From positions 10,660 through 74,659 of the forward strand of contig JAWLHK010000024.1 of the NCBI GenBank assembly GCA_041690355.1: a DNA stretch of 64,000 nucleotides, read 5' to 3'. Positions 42,250 through 49,446 of this stretch are shown here, piece after piece. Made by a program: the position numbers and the translations under genes. Under the pieces are notes generated by a model that saw nothing but the letters and a program-made list of their open reading frames with translations, did no database searches and had not been told where the DNA came from. Each line of letters begins with the position of its first letter. Positions within the stretch are counted from its first letter, which is position 1. This DNA comes from JAWLHK01 sp041690355 [NCBI: bacterium]. GTDB taxonomy: Bacteria; J088; JAWLBW01.

Positions 42250-42723
42250 TCACGTCATGGGTGGCAGGGATAGGAGATCGATCTCGAGAATATCGTCACG
42301 GATGCGGTTCGCGTACCGGTAGAGCGGGCGGCTCGGGGGCCCGGCCCGGGGGTTGCCTTCCTTGTCGAAGATCCCCCCATGGCAGGGGCAGAAGAACCAC
42401 TCGCTCCCCGGGTCCCAGTTGACCGGGCAGCTGAGATCGGTGCAATTGCGCGAGTAGACCACGGTTTCGGCCGCCGTGGGACGCCACACGAAGACCGCCT
42501 TTTCCCGCAAGGCGCTGGCCTCATCCCCACGGGGGACCGGAACGACGGCGCGGGTCACGGGACCGACGGGAAAGGAAGCGAGCGGCCCCACGGGCTGCCA
42601 CCACTCCTTGCGTCGCTCGAGCGCCGGCGCGATTCCAAAAATGAGCGCGGGAATTCCGAGGACGCCGGCCGTGACGACCCCGATACCCTGCACGAAGCCG
42701 ATGAGCAGTTTTCGCCGTTCCAC
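42250..42723 (-). CDS. Rieske iron-sulfur protein with altered cluster motif
   Basis: 157 residues with an N-terminal membrane anchor (LIGFVQGIGVVTAGVLGIPALIFG) and a Rieske fold. The second cluster box is intact, FFCPCHGGIF with C112, C114 and H115, and the Pro loop is GPPSRPL. The first box reads NCTDLSCPV: C94 and C99 are present, but the histidine ligand (normally C-T-H) is Asp96. The codon GAT at 42436-42438 is unambiguous. The start is GTG at 42723 with TAACTT 6 nt upstream. It is the first gene of the respiratory operon. The family call is firm; the state of the cluster is open. Confidence 0.9.
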   Translation of the reverse strand: MERRKLLIGFVQGIGVVTAGVLGIPALIFGIAPALERRKEWWQPVGPLASFPVGPVTRAVVPVPRGDEASALREKAVFVWRPTAAETVVYSRNCTDLSCPVNWDPGSEWFFCPCHGGIFDKEGNPRAGPPSRPLYRYANRIRDDILEIDLLSLPPMT

Positions 42724-42729
42724 CTGGGC

Positions 42730-42758
42730 AAGTTAGCACCGTGCGCCGTGGCGGACAA
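42730..42758 (-). promoter_or_regulatory. leaderless promoter of the respiratory operon
   Basis: On the minus strand TTGTCC (complement of 42753-42758), a 17-nt spacer and TAACTT (complement of 42730-42735), then 6 nt to the GTG start at 42723. No Shine-Dalgarno fits in the gap. Confidence 0.6.
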
Positions 42759-42810
42759 GGGGGGACGGGGGGGACCTTTGTTCACAACAACGATCTATAG
42801 TGGACGAAAG

Positions 42811-42843
42811 GCAGTAAGCACTGAGCGCTGAGCGCCGAGCAGG
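42811..42843. repeat. intergenic repeat, CACTGAGCGCTGAG type
   Basis: GTAAGCACTGAGCGCTGAGC then GCCGAGC: same phrase family as 28471-28509. It directly precedes the 96-nt element at 42851. Confidence 0.7.
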
Positions 42844-42850
42844 CAATGTG

Positions 42851-42946
42851 CCAACCTGCTTCACCGAAGCGCGGATGGCGAGAACAGGGTTAGCGGAATC
42901 TCACAATTCCAGCCGGCACCTGTTCCCTGTTCTGGACAGCACTGAT
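42851..42946 (+). ncRNA. 96-nt structured intergenic element, copy A
   Basis: Aligns without gaps over all 96 nt with 63059-63154 (60 identities by hand count). Shared blocks are CCAACCTGCTTCA, GCGGAATCTCAC, TGGAC and the end TGAT. Two small hairpins are conserved: GCTTC-ACC-GAAGC and GGAAT-CTCACA-ATTCC here, against CTTC-ATG-GAAG and GGAAT-CTCACG-GTTTC in copy B. It is flanked on both sides by stutter repeats and lies before the DUF2254 gene. It may be a small RNA, a MITE/REP-like element or an mRNA leader; the class is not known. Confidence 0.45.
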
Positions 42947-42950
42947 AATA

Positions 42951-42999
42951 AATCGCAAATCGTCAATTCGTCACTCTTCACTCGTCACTCGTCACTTCT
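42951..42999. repeat. intergenic stutter repeat, AATCGTC / CTCGTCACT type
   Basis: AATCGCAAATCGTCAATTCG followed by TCACTCTTCACTCGTCACTC and a further GTCACTT, ending 5 nt before the DUF2254 ATG. Because it occupies the place of the leader, it may affect initiation; no SD or clear -10 is seen here. Confidence 0.7.
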
Positions 43000-43003
43000 C
43001 CGC

Positions 43004-44341
43004 ATGGGTCCGCTGCTGCTCAAGGTCTGGCTCCGGGTGCGGGACAGTTTCTGGTTCCTGCCCCTGCTGATCGCGCTCGCCTCCGTGGGGCTCGCCGCTG
43101 CCCTGATCCTCCTCGACGAAATCCGCGACGAAGAATACGCCGACGCGCCGTGGTGGTTCTACACGGGGAGCGCCGACGGCGCGCGTGATATCCTGGCGAC
43201 CCTCGCCGGATCGATGATCACCGTAGCCGGTGTCATCTTTTCGACGACGCTGGTCGCGCTGACGCTCGCGTCGAACCAGTATGGGTCGCGGGTGCTTCGC
43301 AACTACACGCGCGATCGCGCGAACCAGCTCGTGCTCGGGACGTTCATCGGCAGCTTTCTCTACGCCCTGCTGACCCTGTTGTCGGTGCGGGGCGAGACCT
43401 CTACGTTCATTCCCCAGATCGCCATCACGGTCGCCATCGCGTATGCGCTGACGGCCTTCGTCATGCTCATCTATTTCTTCCACCACATTTCAGAGAGTCT
43501 GCAGGCCGAGAACATCGTCGCCAGCGTGGCCGAGGATCTGCACCATGCCGTCCGGCACCATTACCCGACCGGCATCGGCAAGCCTCCGCCGAAGGGCCCG
43601 CAGACCGACGCGCATGCCTCCCGCGCGAAGGAGGCCGAAGACGCAGCGCCGGTGCACGCAAGCCGGGCCGGATACCTGCAGGCCATCGACGGCTCACGGC
43701 TCATGCACCTGTGTTCCCGGCACGATCTCCTTCTGCGCATCCTGGTCCGGCCGGGAAATTTCATTTTCCACGGGGTCGAGCTGTGCCGCGTGTCGCCCGG
43801 CAAGGCGCTGACGCCGGAACTGGCCGGGGCACTGAGAGAAACGTTCATCTACGGAAGCCAGCGCACGGCAGTCCAGGACGTCGCCTTTCCCCTTCTGCAA
43901 CTCGTCGACGTGGCCCTGATCGCCCTCTCGCCCTCAATGAACAAGCCGCACACAGCGATTTCCTGCGTCGACCGGATTGGCGCAGGGATCAACCATCTGG
44001 CGGCACACGAACTCGATTCTCCCTGGCGGCTCGACGACCAGGGGACCCTGCGCGTGATTGCGCAACCCCGCACCTTCGAAGAGCTGTGCGAAATCGCCTT
44101 CAGGCAACTGCGGGAGAATGCCGGACGTCAGCTGCACGTGCTCGTACGCCTGATGGAAATTTTTGAGGAGATTCTGCGCCAGTGCAGCGATGAGAGCCGA
44201 CGAAGCGCCATCCGCCGGCAGGCCCGGCTGGCCTTCGACGCGGGCATGCGCGACCTGGTCGAGCCCGAAGATCGCTCCGTCCTTCGCACCGCCTATGCGC
44301 GTTTGTGTTCTCCCGTACCGGTCGCGCCGAAGGAGAAATAG
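43004..44341 (+). CDS. DUF2254 membrane protein
   Basis: 445 residues. Four membrane helices occupy the first 160 residues (SFWFLPLLIALASVGLAAALILL, AGSMITVAGVIFSTTLVALTLAS, LVLGTFIGSFLYALLTLLSV, ITVAIAYALTAFVMLIYFFHHI), followed by a large soluble domain. DILATLAGSMITVAGVIFS and NQYGSRVLRNYTRDR are characteristic of DUF2254. The family's biochemical role is unknown. I start at 43004, since the upstream frame runs through repeat sequence. It stands alone before the DUF378 gene. Confidence 0.85.
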   Translation: MGPLLLKVWLRVRDSFWFLPLLIALASVGLAAALILLDEIRDEEYADAPWWFYTGSADGARDILATLAGSMITVAGVIFSTTLVALTLASNQYGSRVLRNYTRDRANQLVLGTFIGSFLYALLTLLSVRGETSTFIPQIAITVAIAYALTAFVMLIYFFHHISESLQAENIVASVAEDLHHAVRHHYPTGIGKPPPKGPQTDAHASRAKEAEDAAPVHASRAGYLQAIDGSRLMHLCSRHDLLLRILVRPGNFIFHGVELCRVSPGKALTPELAGALRETFIYGSQRTAVQDVAFPLLQLVDVALIALSPSMNKPHTAISCVDRIGAGINHLAAHELDSPWRLDDQGTLRVIAQPRTFEELCEIAFRQLRENAGRQLHVLVRLMEIFEEILRQCSDESRRSAIRRQARLAFDAGMRDLVEPEDRSVLRTAYARLCSPVPVAPKEK

Positions 44342-44447
44342 CCCGGCCCACGGATAGGCACAGACCGCGCAAGATGGCCTGTCGACGAGCCGCGACCCTC
44401 GCATCGGCGCCGTCGAGGTGCGAAGGTGGCATTAGGAGGAGGCAGTT

Positions 44448-44663
44448 ATGCGCGGATTTACCATCTTTCTCGAGGTGCTGATTCTCATCGGCGCCCTGAA
44501 CTGGGGTCTGATCGGCTTCTTCGAATTCAATCTCGTCGGAGCCATCTTCGGAGAGACTCTCTCGCGGATCATCTACGCGCTCGTCGGGTTGGCGGCGCTG
44601 TACGAGATCATCGCTTGGAAGCCGGTGCACAACCGACTTGCGTCGCCGGCACATGCCCGGTAG
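44448..44663 (+). CDS. DUF378-family small membrane protein
   Basis: 71 residues with two membrane helices. The conserved family core is LILIGALNWGLIGFFEFNLV followed by a second helix (IIYALVGLAALYEII). DUF378 (YuzA-like) proteins are of unknown function and often stress-linked. An AGGAGG Shine-Dalgarno precedes ATG 44448 by about 7 nt. A strong terminator follows. Confidence 0.9.
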   Translation: MRGFTIFLEVLILIGALNWGLIGFFEFNLVGAIFGETLSRIIYALVGLAALYEIIAWKPVHNRLASPAHAR

Positions 44664-44685
44664 CGCATCGCCGGTTTAACTTCAG

Positions 44686-44718
44686 GTGGGAACGGGCTTA
44701 CCCGCTCCCACTTTTTTT
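44686..44718 (+). terminator. Rho-independent terminator after the DUF378 gene
   Basis: Stem GTGGGAACGGG (44686-44696), loop CTTA, arm CCCGCTCCCAC (44701-44711) with one mismatch, then seven T residues. Confidence 0.9.
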
Positions 44719-44719
44719 G

Positions 44720-44754
44720 TCTGCCGACTGCCGTCTGAAGACTGACGACTGAAA
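44720..44754. repeat. intergenic stutter repeat, GACTGCCGTCTGAAGACTGAC type
   Basis: Units CTGCCGACTGCCG, TCTGAAGACTGACGACTGAA between the DUF378 terminator and the convergent hydrolase stop. Reverse complement resembles the CAGTC/CTTCAGTC arrays at 52055 and 60870. Confidence 0.7.
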
Positions 44755-44755
44755 G

Positions 44756-45964
44756 CTACCGCGCGCGCACGCTCTGCAACATGGTTCCGCTCATGCGCAC
44801 CATGCGCCAGTCTCCCATCGGCGTTCCCTGCCCGCTGTTGACGATCATGGCGAACGAAAGCCTGTGCTTCGGGTGGGCCCAGGCGCCCGACCCGCCGTAA
44901 CCGAAGTGTCCGAACGCATGTTTCGAAACGCCGCGCGGCGTGCCGACCATGTGGTAGCCCATACGCCAGCGCATCGGGACAATGAGAACGTGATCGGGGC
45001 GGCGGCTCTGAATCTGTGTGGCGCGCTCCAGCGTCTTTTCTGAAAGCAGCCGCACGCCGTCGAGCTCGCCGCCGTTCGCCAGGCACCCGTAGAACCGGGC
45101 AAGGTCGCGCGCCGTGAACACGCCGTTCGCGGCCGGGATGCAGGCCATGATCGCGGCCGGCGACGAGAAATCGAAGCCGCCGATCCCCCGCGGCAGCAAC
45201 GCCGCCTGAAACGGCTCGAAATCACTGGGGAAACCGGCCGCCCGCAAGGCCGTACGCATCGCGGCGCCCATGAGACGCATCCGCCGGCTTACCTTTCGCT
45301 TCCCCGCACGCGGTCCCCGCTCCCGGCGGACGGGGCGAATCAGCTCGGCCACGCGCGAAACCTGATTCCCGGGCACGCCGACGTAGAAGCCGTCAAGGCC
45401 CAGCGGTTCGGCAATTTCTTCTCGCACGAAGCGGGGAAAAGGCTTTCCGGTCACCCGGCGCACGATTTCTCCGGTCAGGAACCCGTACGTGAGCGCATGG
45501 TATGCATGCCGCTCCCCCGCCGGGTGGCGCGGCCGGGCGCGAGCCAGCCGACCGATCATGCCGTCCCAATCGAGCAGGTCTTCGGCCCGATCGATAAGCG
45601 AGCGCACATCGAAGAGCCCGGCTTCGTGGGCGAGAAGGTGGCGGATGCGGATCTCCCCCTTCCCCTCCTGCGCGAACTCGGGCCAGTAGCGCGCGACCGG
45701 GTCTTCATAGTCGATGAGCCCCCGGTCGGCCAGCATGTGCACGGCGGTCGACGCGACCCCCTTCGTGGTGGAGTAGGAGACGCTCATGGTGTCGCGCTCC
45801 CACGTGTCGCCCGCCCGGTTGCGCACGCCCCCCCACAGGTCGACGACGAGCTTCCCCTGATGGTACGCGGCGATGGCCGCGCCGCCGGGGTGACTGCGGA
45901 TCTGGGCCTCGAGGGCCGGGCGCAGGAGAGAGAACCGGGGATCGAGAGTACCGTGAATGGACAT
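44756..45964 (-). CDS. serine hydrolase of the beta-lactamase (class C / esterase EstB) family
   Basis: 402 residues. The nucleophile motif SxxK is S65-T-T-K68 in SYSTTKG, followed by the general-base tyrosine motif Y155-H-A (YHALTYGFLTGEI) and HFGYGGSGAWAHP near the C-terminus (H-x-G-like third motif). The WGG and RHLLAHEAGL elements are family typical. It has no signal peptide, so it is probably cytoplasmic, an esterase or D-Ala-D-Ala hydrolase-like enzyme and not a resistance beta-lactamase. The start at 45964 is chosen for homology; the longer frame to 46078 overlaps the next gene's end. Confidence 0.88.
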   Translation of the reverse strand: MSIHGTLDPRFSLLRPALEAQIRSHPGGAAIAAYHQGKLVVDLWGGVRNRAGDTWERDTMSVSYSTTKGVASTAVHMLADRGLIDYEDPVARYWPEFAQEGKGEIRIRHLLAHEAGLFDVRSLIDRAEDLLDWDGMIGRLARARPRHPAGERHAYHALTYGFLTGEIVRRVTGKPFPRFVREEIAEPLGLDGFYVGVPGNQVSRVAELIRPVRRERGPRAGKRKVSRRMRLMGAAMRTALRAAGFPSDFEPFQAALLPRGIGGFDFSSPAAIMACIPAANGVFTARDLARFYGCLANGGELDGVRLLSEKTLERATQIQSRRPDHVLIVPMRWRMGYHMVGTPRGVSKHAFGHFGYGGSGAWAHPKHRLSFAMIVNSGQGTPMGDWRMVRMSGTMLQSVRAR

Positions 45965-46046
45965 GCTTACATTGTCCTGGCGTTCTCCCACGGACGCAAC
46001 GGCCTGGGCGGAAGCGTGCTGCTTTGTCGCTTCGATTTTTCGCTGC

Positions 46047-46709
46047 TCAGCGGGGCGTGACCAGGATGGGGACCGCATTGCGGAGCGGATCGTCGGTCCA
46101 TACGGTAACCACCGCCATACCGGCGCCGGGTGCAGGCTTCCCCTGCACGCGGACCTGCCATCGCCCCTCGGCGACGCGACTCCACGACGCCGACAGCCAC
46201 GGCTGCGGCACGGTCACGCCCGTCACCGAGGACGCACCGAAGTTGCGGCGGACCACAGTGGTCACGGGTTCGGTTCCGCCCAGGGCAACGCTGTCGGGGA
46301 GCGCTTCGAATACGGGAACGATGTTCACGAGGTAGCGCACGGTCAATGCGGGCGAGGTCGCGCCCTCTTCATAGAGGGCGATCGTGCGTTCGAGCGGTCC
46401 CGCTAGCCCCTGGGGGTCGAGCTGCACGGCCAGGTGTTGCATGGCGCCCGGGGTGAAGCGCTTGTCCCGCAGCGAGGGGATGGAGCAGTGACATCCGGCC
46501 TCGATGCGGCCGATCACGACATCGCGGTCCGCCACGTTGCGGAGGGGAATGTAGAAGGTCGGCCGATCGGTTTCGTGTACGCGGCCCGCATGAAACGGCG
46601 CCTCCGGCTGCTCCAGGGGGCCCGCCGCAGCCGGCGCGGCCAGCGCGGCAGAGAACGCCAGACAGACGAGAACGATGTGTTTCCCTTTGCGGTCGGCGAG
46701 GTCCCGCAT
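46047..46709 (-). CDS. secreted DUF1573-domain protein
   Basis: 220 residues with a signal peptide (IVLVCLAFSAALAAPAAAG). The DUF1573 (ASPM-SPD-2-Hydin-like, Ig-fold) core is visible as FYIPLRNVADRDVVIGRIEAG followed by the C-x-C pair CHCSIPSL, the family hallmark. It lies 7 nt after the TlpA-like gene, so the two are co-transcribed. Proteins of this domain are often paired with redox or wall proteins in the periplasm; its partner is unknown. The start at 46709 avoids overlap with the preceding stop. Confidence 0.82.
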   Translation of the reverse strand: MRDLADRKGKHIVLVCLAFSAALAAPAAAGPLEQPEAPFHAGRVHETDRPTFYIPLRNVADRDVVIGRIEAGCHCSIPSLRDKRFTPGAMQHLAVQLDPQGLAGPLERTIALYEEGATSPALTVRYLVNIVPVFEALPDSVALGGTEPVTTVVRRNFGASSVTGVTVPQPWLSASWSRVAEGRWQVRVQGKPAPGAGMAVVTVWTDDPLRNAVPILVTPR

Positions 46710-46716
46710 GAGCCGA

Positions 46717-47289
46717 TCACTTCCCCTTCTTCCGTTCCGGCGCCTTGGAGCCGAGTGCGGCATTGAGCGACTTGCGCACATGGTCCATCGGCGTCACGCC
46801 GATCAGCGGCGCGGCGGCAAGGTAGCCGTCCCGATCGAAAATGAGCGAGACGGGAAACGCGCGGCGGAACTGGTAGGCCTCCCGAAGGAGCTCGAAGTTG
46901 AACCACTCTTCATCGAGCAGCATCTGGAAGTCGAGTTTGTGCGTCCGGGCCCAGGCGCTGGCGTCGTCCTGCGAGTTGCCGACGTTCATGTAGAGAAACT
47001 GTACGGGCTTGCCCGCATATTCCTTGCGCAGCTTCTTGATGTCGGGAATCTCGTCGACACAAGCCTTGCAGGGGATCGTGAACATGATCAACATCAGCGC
47101 CTTGCGCGATTCCGGCGGCACGAACGAATTCTCGCCCAGGACCTCGCTCAGGTTGAACAGGTTCCCCTCCAGATCGACGGCGACGAGGTCGGGGGCCGGC
47201 TTGCCGCGGTCCTTTCCCGCCGCTTCGAGCGGCAGCGGAATCAGGGCGAGTGCCGAAAAGAGGACCATAGAGGAAATCAGATGTTTCAT
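46717..47289 (-). CDS. secreted thioredoxin-like (TlpA/peroxiredoxin-type) protein
   Basis: 190 residues with a signal peptide (VLFSALALIPLPLEAAG). It has a thioredoxin fold: PAPDLVAVDLEGNLFNLSEV, the redox motif FTIPCKACVDEIP (C74-x-x-C77), then PVQFLYMNVG and the cis-Pro segment FPVSLIFDRDGYLA. It probably reduces or isomerises disulfides, or delivers reductant to haem maturation in the periplasm. It overlaps the upstream lipoprotein gene by 4 nt (ATGA) and is followed by the DUF1573 gene, so the three form one unit. Confidence 0.88.
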   Translation of the reverse strand: MKHLISSMVLFSALALIPLPLEAAGKDRGKPAPDLVAVDLEGNLFNLSEVLGENSFVPPESRKALMLIMFTIPCKACVDEIPDIKKLRKEYAGKPVQFLYMNVGNSQDDASAWARTHKLDFQMLLDEEWFNFELLREAYQFRRAFPVSLIFDRDGYLAAAPLIGVTPMDHVRKSLNAALGSKAPERKKGK

Positions 47290-48797
47290 CGCCGGCGGCC
47301 TCCTTGCAGCGGGTTCAGAACAGAGTGAAAGGCGGCATCGCAGCCGCTCATGGCCACGGCCTGGCGGATGGCGAGCGTCCGATTTCCGCCGGCTCCGGAG
47401 AGTGCCGACGAGCATTGCGGATCGTCGGAGCCGAGGCGCGAGAGCTCGCGCCCGTCGACCAGGGAGACGACCTGCATCCCGAATTCCCCTTCGAACGTAT
47501 GGAGATTCGGGGTCAAGGCCGTGTCGACCGACGACTCGATCACCGAGCGCACGGCGATGCCGAAGCCGCGGCGGCGCAGTTCGGCGTTCCCCTCGTTGCC
47601 GCGCAGGCCCTTTCGGCTTCCGCGCTCGATGCGCACATACCCGGCCTGCTGCACCGTCGCGGCCAGCCGGCTCTCGATGTCGGCCTTGAGTTCGGCGGGT
47701 AGCCCCCCTTCCACGGCGGAATCGTCGACGAGCACGACGACCGGCAGGACCCGTTCACCGGGGACGACGTTTGCCGTCAGGCGCAAGGTCGGGGCCGCAA
47801 TACCCGCAGCGGAGGCCGCCTCCCCGGCGATCGTGATGACAAAGCCGGCTTCGCCCTCGTACCCGCCGTCGTCCTCGAGCTGCACGATGCCGCGGCCTCG
47901 GCTATCGGTGCGCGCCTGCGCGACCACGCGGAGGCGCGGCTCCTCGGCGCGAACCTCGAAGGGAACGCCGGCGGCGGTGAGCAGACGGCCGCCCGCATCG
48001 CGAAACCCGACGACGAACTGCGGCGGCGAATCCGATTCCACGCCGGCGGCCAGGACGAAGCGATCGCCCTCGCGGCGCACCTGGAGAGAAGACACCAGGC
48101 CGGCAAGGCGCCGGCGGGCATCTTCAACGGACTGCCGGAGTCCCGCGAGGCGCTCGGCCGGAAGCATGCCGTACTTCTCGAGAACCGTGGAGCGCTCCAC
48201 GGCTTTCGCGTAGGCAACGAATGCCGAACCCACATCACCGCGCTTCAGCGCCGCACTGGCATGCGTCAGGTCGGCCCGGGCTTCGGACGCTTCGGCGTCG
48301 ACGATCGCCCCGGTCGTGCGCTCGTAATCGGCGCGCGAAAACGGAACGCGCACCCAGACGGTCTGAAAGCGCGCGCCATTCTCTTCGTACAGTTCCCAAT
48401 AGGTTTCAAAGCGGCGCCGATCCAGCTGCAGCGTGTGCTGGCCGCCCAGCTTGAGCTCAACACGGATATCCTGGCGGCCCGTGCTGTCGGAGTCTTCCGT
48501 ATACCGGCTGTCGACCTCGACGCCGAGCCAGTGCACGATGCCGTCAACGGCCTGCGCGGTTGCCTGCCGTACGGCCTCGTCTTCCGGTCCGTTCCAGATG
48601 GACGAGCGTACGCGAACATAGTTGCTGCGCCCGACGAAGTACCCGTTCCCCTCCCCCTGCGCGGCTTCGATCCACGCCGGCCGTGGACCCGACCGTTCGA
48701 GAAGCGCGCCTCCTGCAGGCTTTCCCGTGTGCGCACAGGCAGCCAGAAGGAAAAATGCTCCCAGAGCACACGAATGATACAGGGCACGGATGGACAT
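47286..48797 (-). CDS. LPP20-like lipoprotein
   Basis: 503 residues. The lipobox is FFLLAACAHT. Residues of about 35-165 resemble an LPP20 domain (PAWIE, GNGYFVGRS, AVRQATAQAVDGIVHWLG, then charged repeats of arginine-rich strands ending FSRADYERTTGAI). A coiled region (170-240) follows, then Ig-like strands. The last 150 residues look like a CsgG/TolB-type alpha/beta domain (VVVLVDDSAVEGGLPAELKAD, RLAATVQQAGYVRIERG, QVVSLVDGREL) ending in two cysteines. FlgP-type LPP20 proteins build outer-membrane disks. The neighbouring proteins at 48999 and 49447 share a similar module, so the set may form one envelope complex; inference. Confidence 0.75.
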   Translation of the reverse strand: MSIRALYHSCALGAFFLLAACAHTGKPAGGALLERSGPRPAWIEAAQGEGNGYFVGRSNYVRVRSSIWNGPEDEAVRQATAQAVDGIVHWLGVEVDSRYTEDSDSTGRQDIRVELKLGGQHTLQLDRRRFETYWELYEENGARFQTVWVRVPFSRADYERTTGAIVDAEASEARADLTHASAALKRGDVGSAFVAYAKAVERSTVLEKYGMLPAERLAGLRQSVEDARRRLAGLVSSLQVRREGDRFVLAAGVESDSPPQFVVGFRDAGGRLLTAAGVPFEVRAEEPRLRVVAQARTDSRGRGIVQLEDDGGYEGEAGFVITIAGEAASAAGIAAPTLRLTANVVPGERVLPVVVLVDDSAVEGGLPAELKADIESRLAATVQQAGYVRIERGSRKGLRGNEGNAELRRRGFGIAVRSVIESSVDTALTPNLHTFEGEFGMQVVSLVDGRELSRLGSDDPQCSSALSGAGGNRTLAIRQAVAMSGCDAAFHSVLNPLQGGRRR

Positions 48798-48998
48798 GTG
48801 GACCGCCTGACGTCAAAAAAAAGAGGCCGGAAGGACGGCGGAAAACGCTCCGCGGGGCTCGATTGCCCGGGAGGGAAACGGCGCCGAAGCCCTCGGTGAA
48901 TCGAGGGAATTATAGCAGCGCAGCGGGGGTGTCGCAAAGCGAGCGTCCGGTATCCTTAACGCACGGATCGGGCCGCCGCATCAGCAGATTCGCACGGT

Positions 48999-49397
48999 CT
49001 ACCGAGGTGGCCACATCTGTGCGCTCGTCCGGCGGATATTCTCGACGACCGCATCCATGCCGCACGCCGATTCGGCCGCCTGCGAACTCAGGATCGTTCC
49101 GGTCTTGAGGGACTTGACGCGCATGGTCAGCAGGCAGGTTGAACCGAGCTTTTCAAGTTCACCCTCGTTCATCAGGGCTGCATCACGAACAGACGCGTCG
49201 ACGACCTTGAGTCCCGGCAGCGCGGAAAGCTCCTGCGCCATCTCGTTCGTCAGCGCGCGGCGAAACGCCTCCAGGGCGGGGAGACCTTCGGTTATCTGAA
49301 TGTCAAAGAAGAGAAGCGTCTTCGCCTTCTCCTGGGCCCCGGCGGGGGCCGCGGCGAGAATAACGGCCACGGCAATAAGCGATAATCGCAACAACAT
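48999..49397 (-). CDS. small secreted protein sharing a module with its neighbour
   Basis: 132 residues with a signal peptide (MLLRLSLIAVAVILAAAPAGA). The mature part (KTLLFFDIQITEGLPALEAF ... ELEKLGSTCLLTMRVKSLKTG) matches the N-terminal domain of the protein at 49447-51075 (LVFFDIQVD ... QIEKLGSQCGLSLVIKSTKTG), including two cysteines, but lacks about 30 residues in the middle. The fold resembles the TolB/CsgG-N/LpoB module that senses or stabilises envelope complexes. The gap to 49447 is 49 nt and both are on the minus strand. A truncated paralogue or a partner subunit is equally possible. Confidence 0.75.
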   Translation of the reverse strand: MLLRLSLIAVAVILAAAPAGAQEKAKTLLFFDIQITEGLPALEAFRRALTNEMAQELSALPGLKVVDASVRDAALMNEGELEKLGSTCLLTMRVKSLKTGTILSSQAAESACGMDAVVENIRRTSAQMWPPR

Positions 49398-49446
49398 GGA
49401 TGCACCCGTCGACACGGCGACGCCCTCTCTCATACGCGCGTGAACT

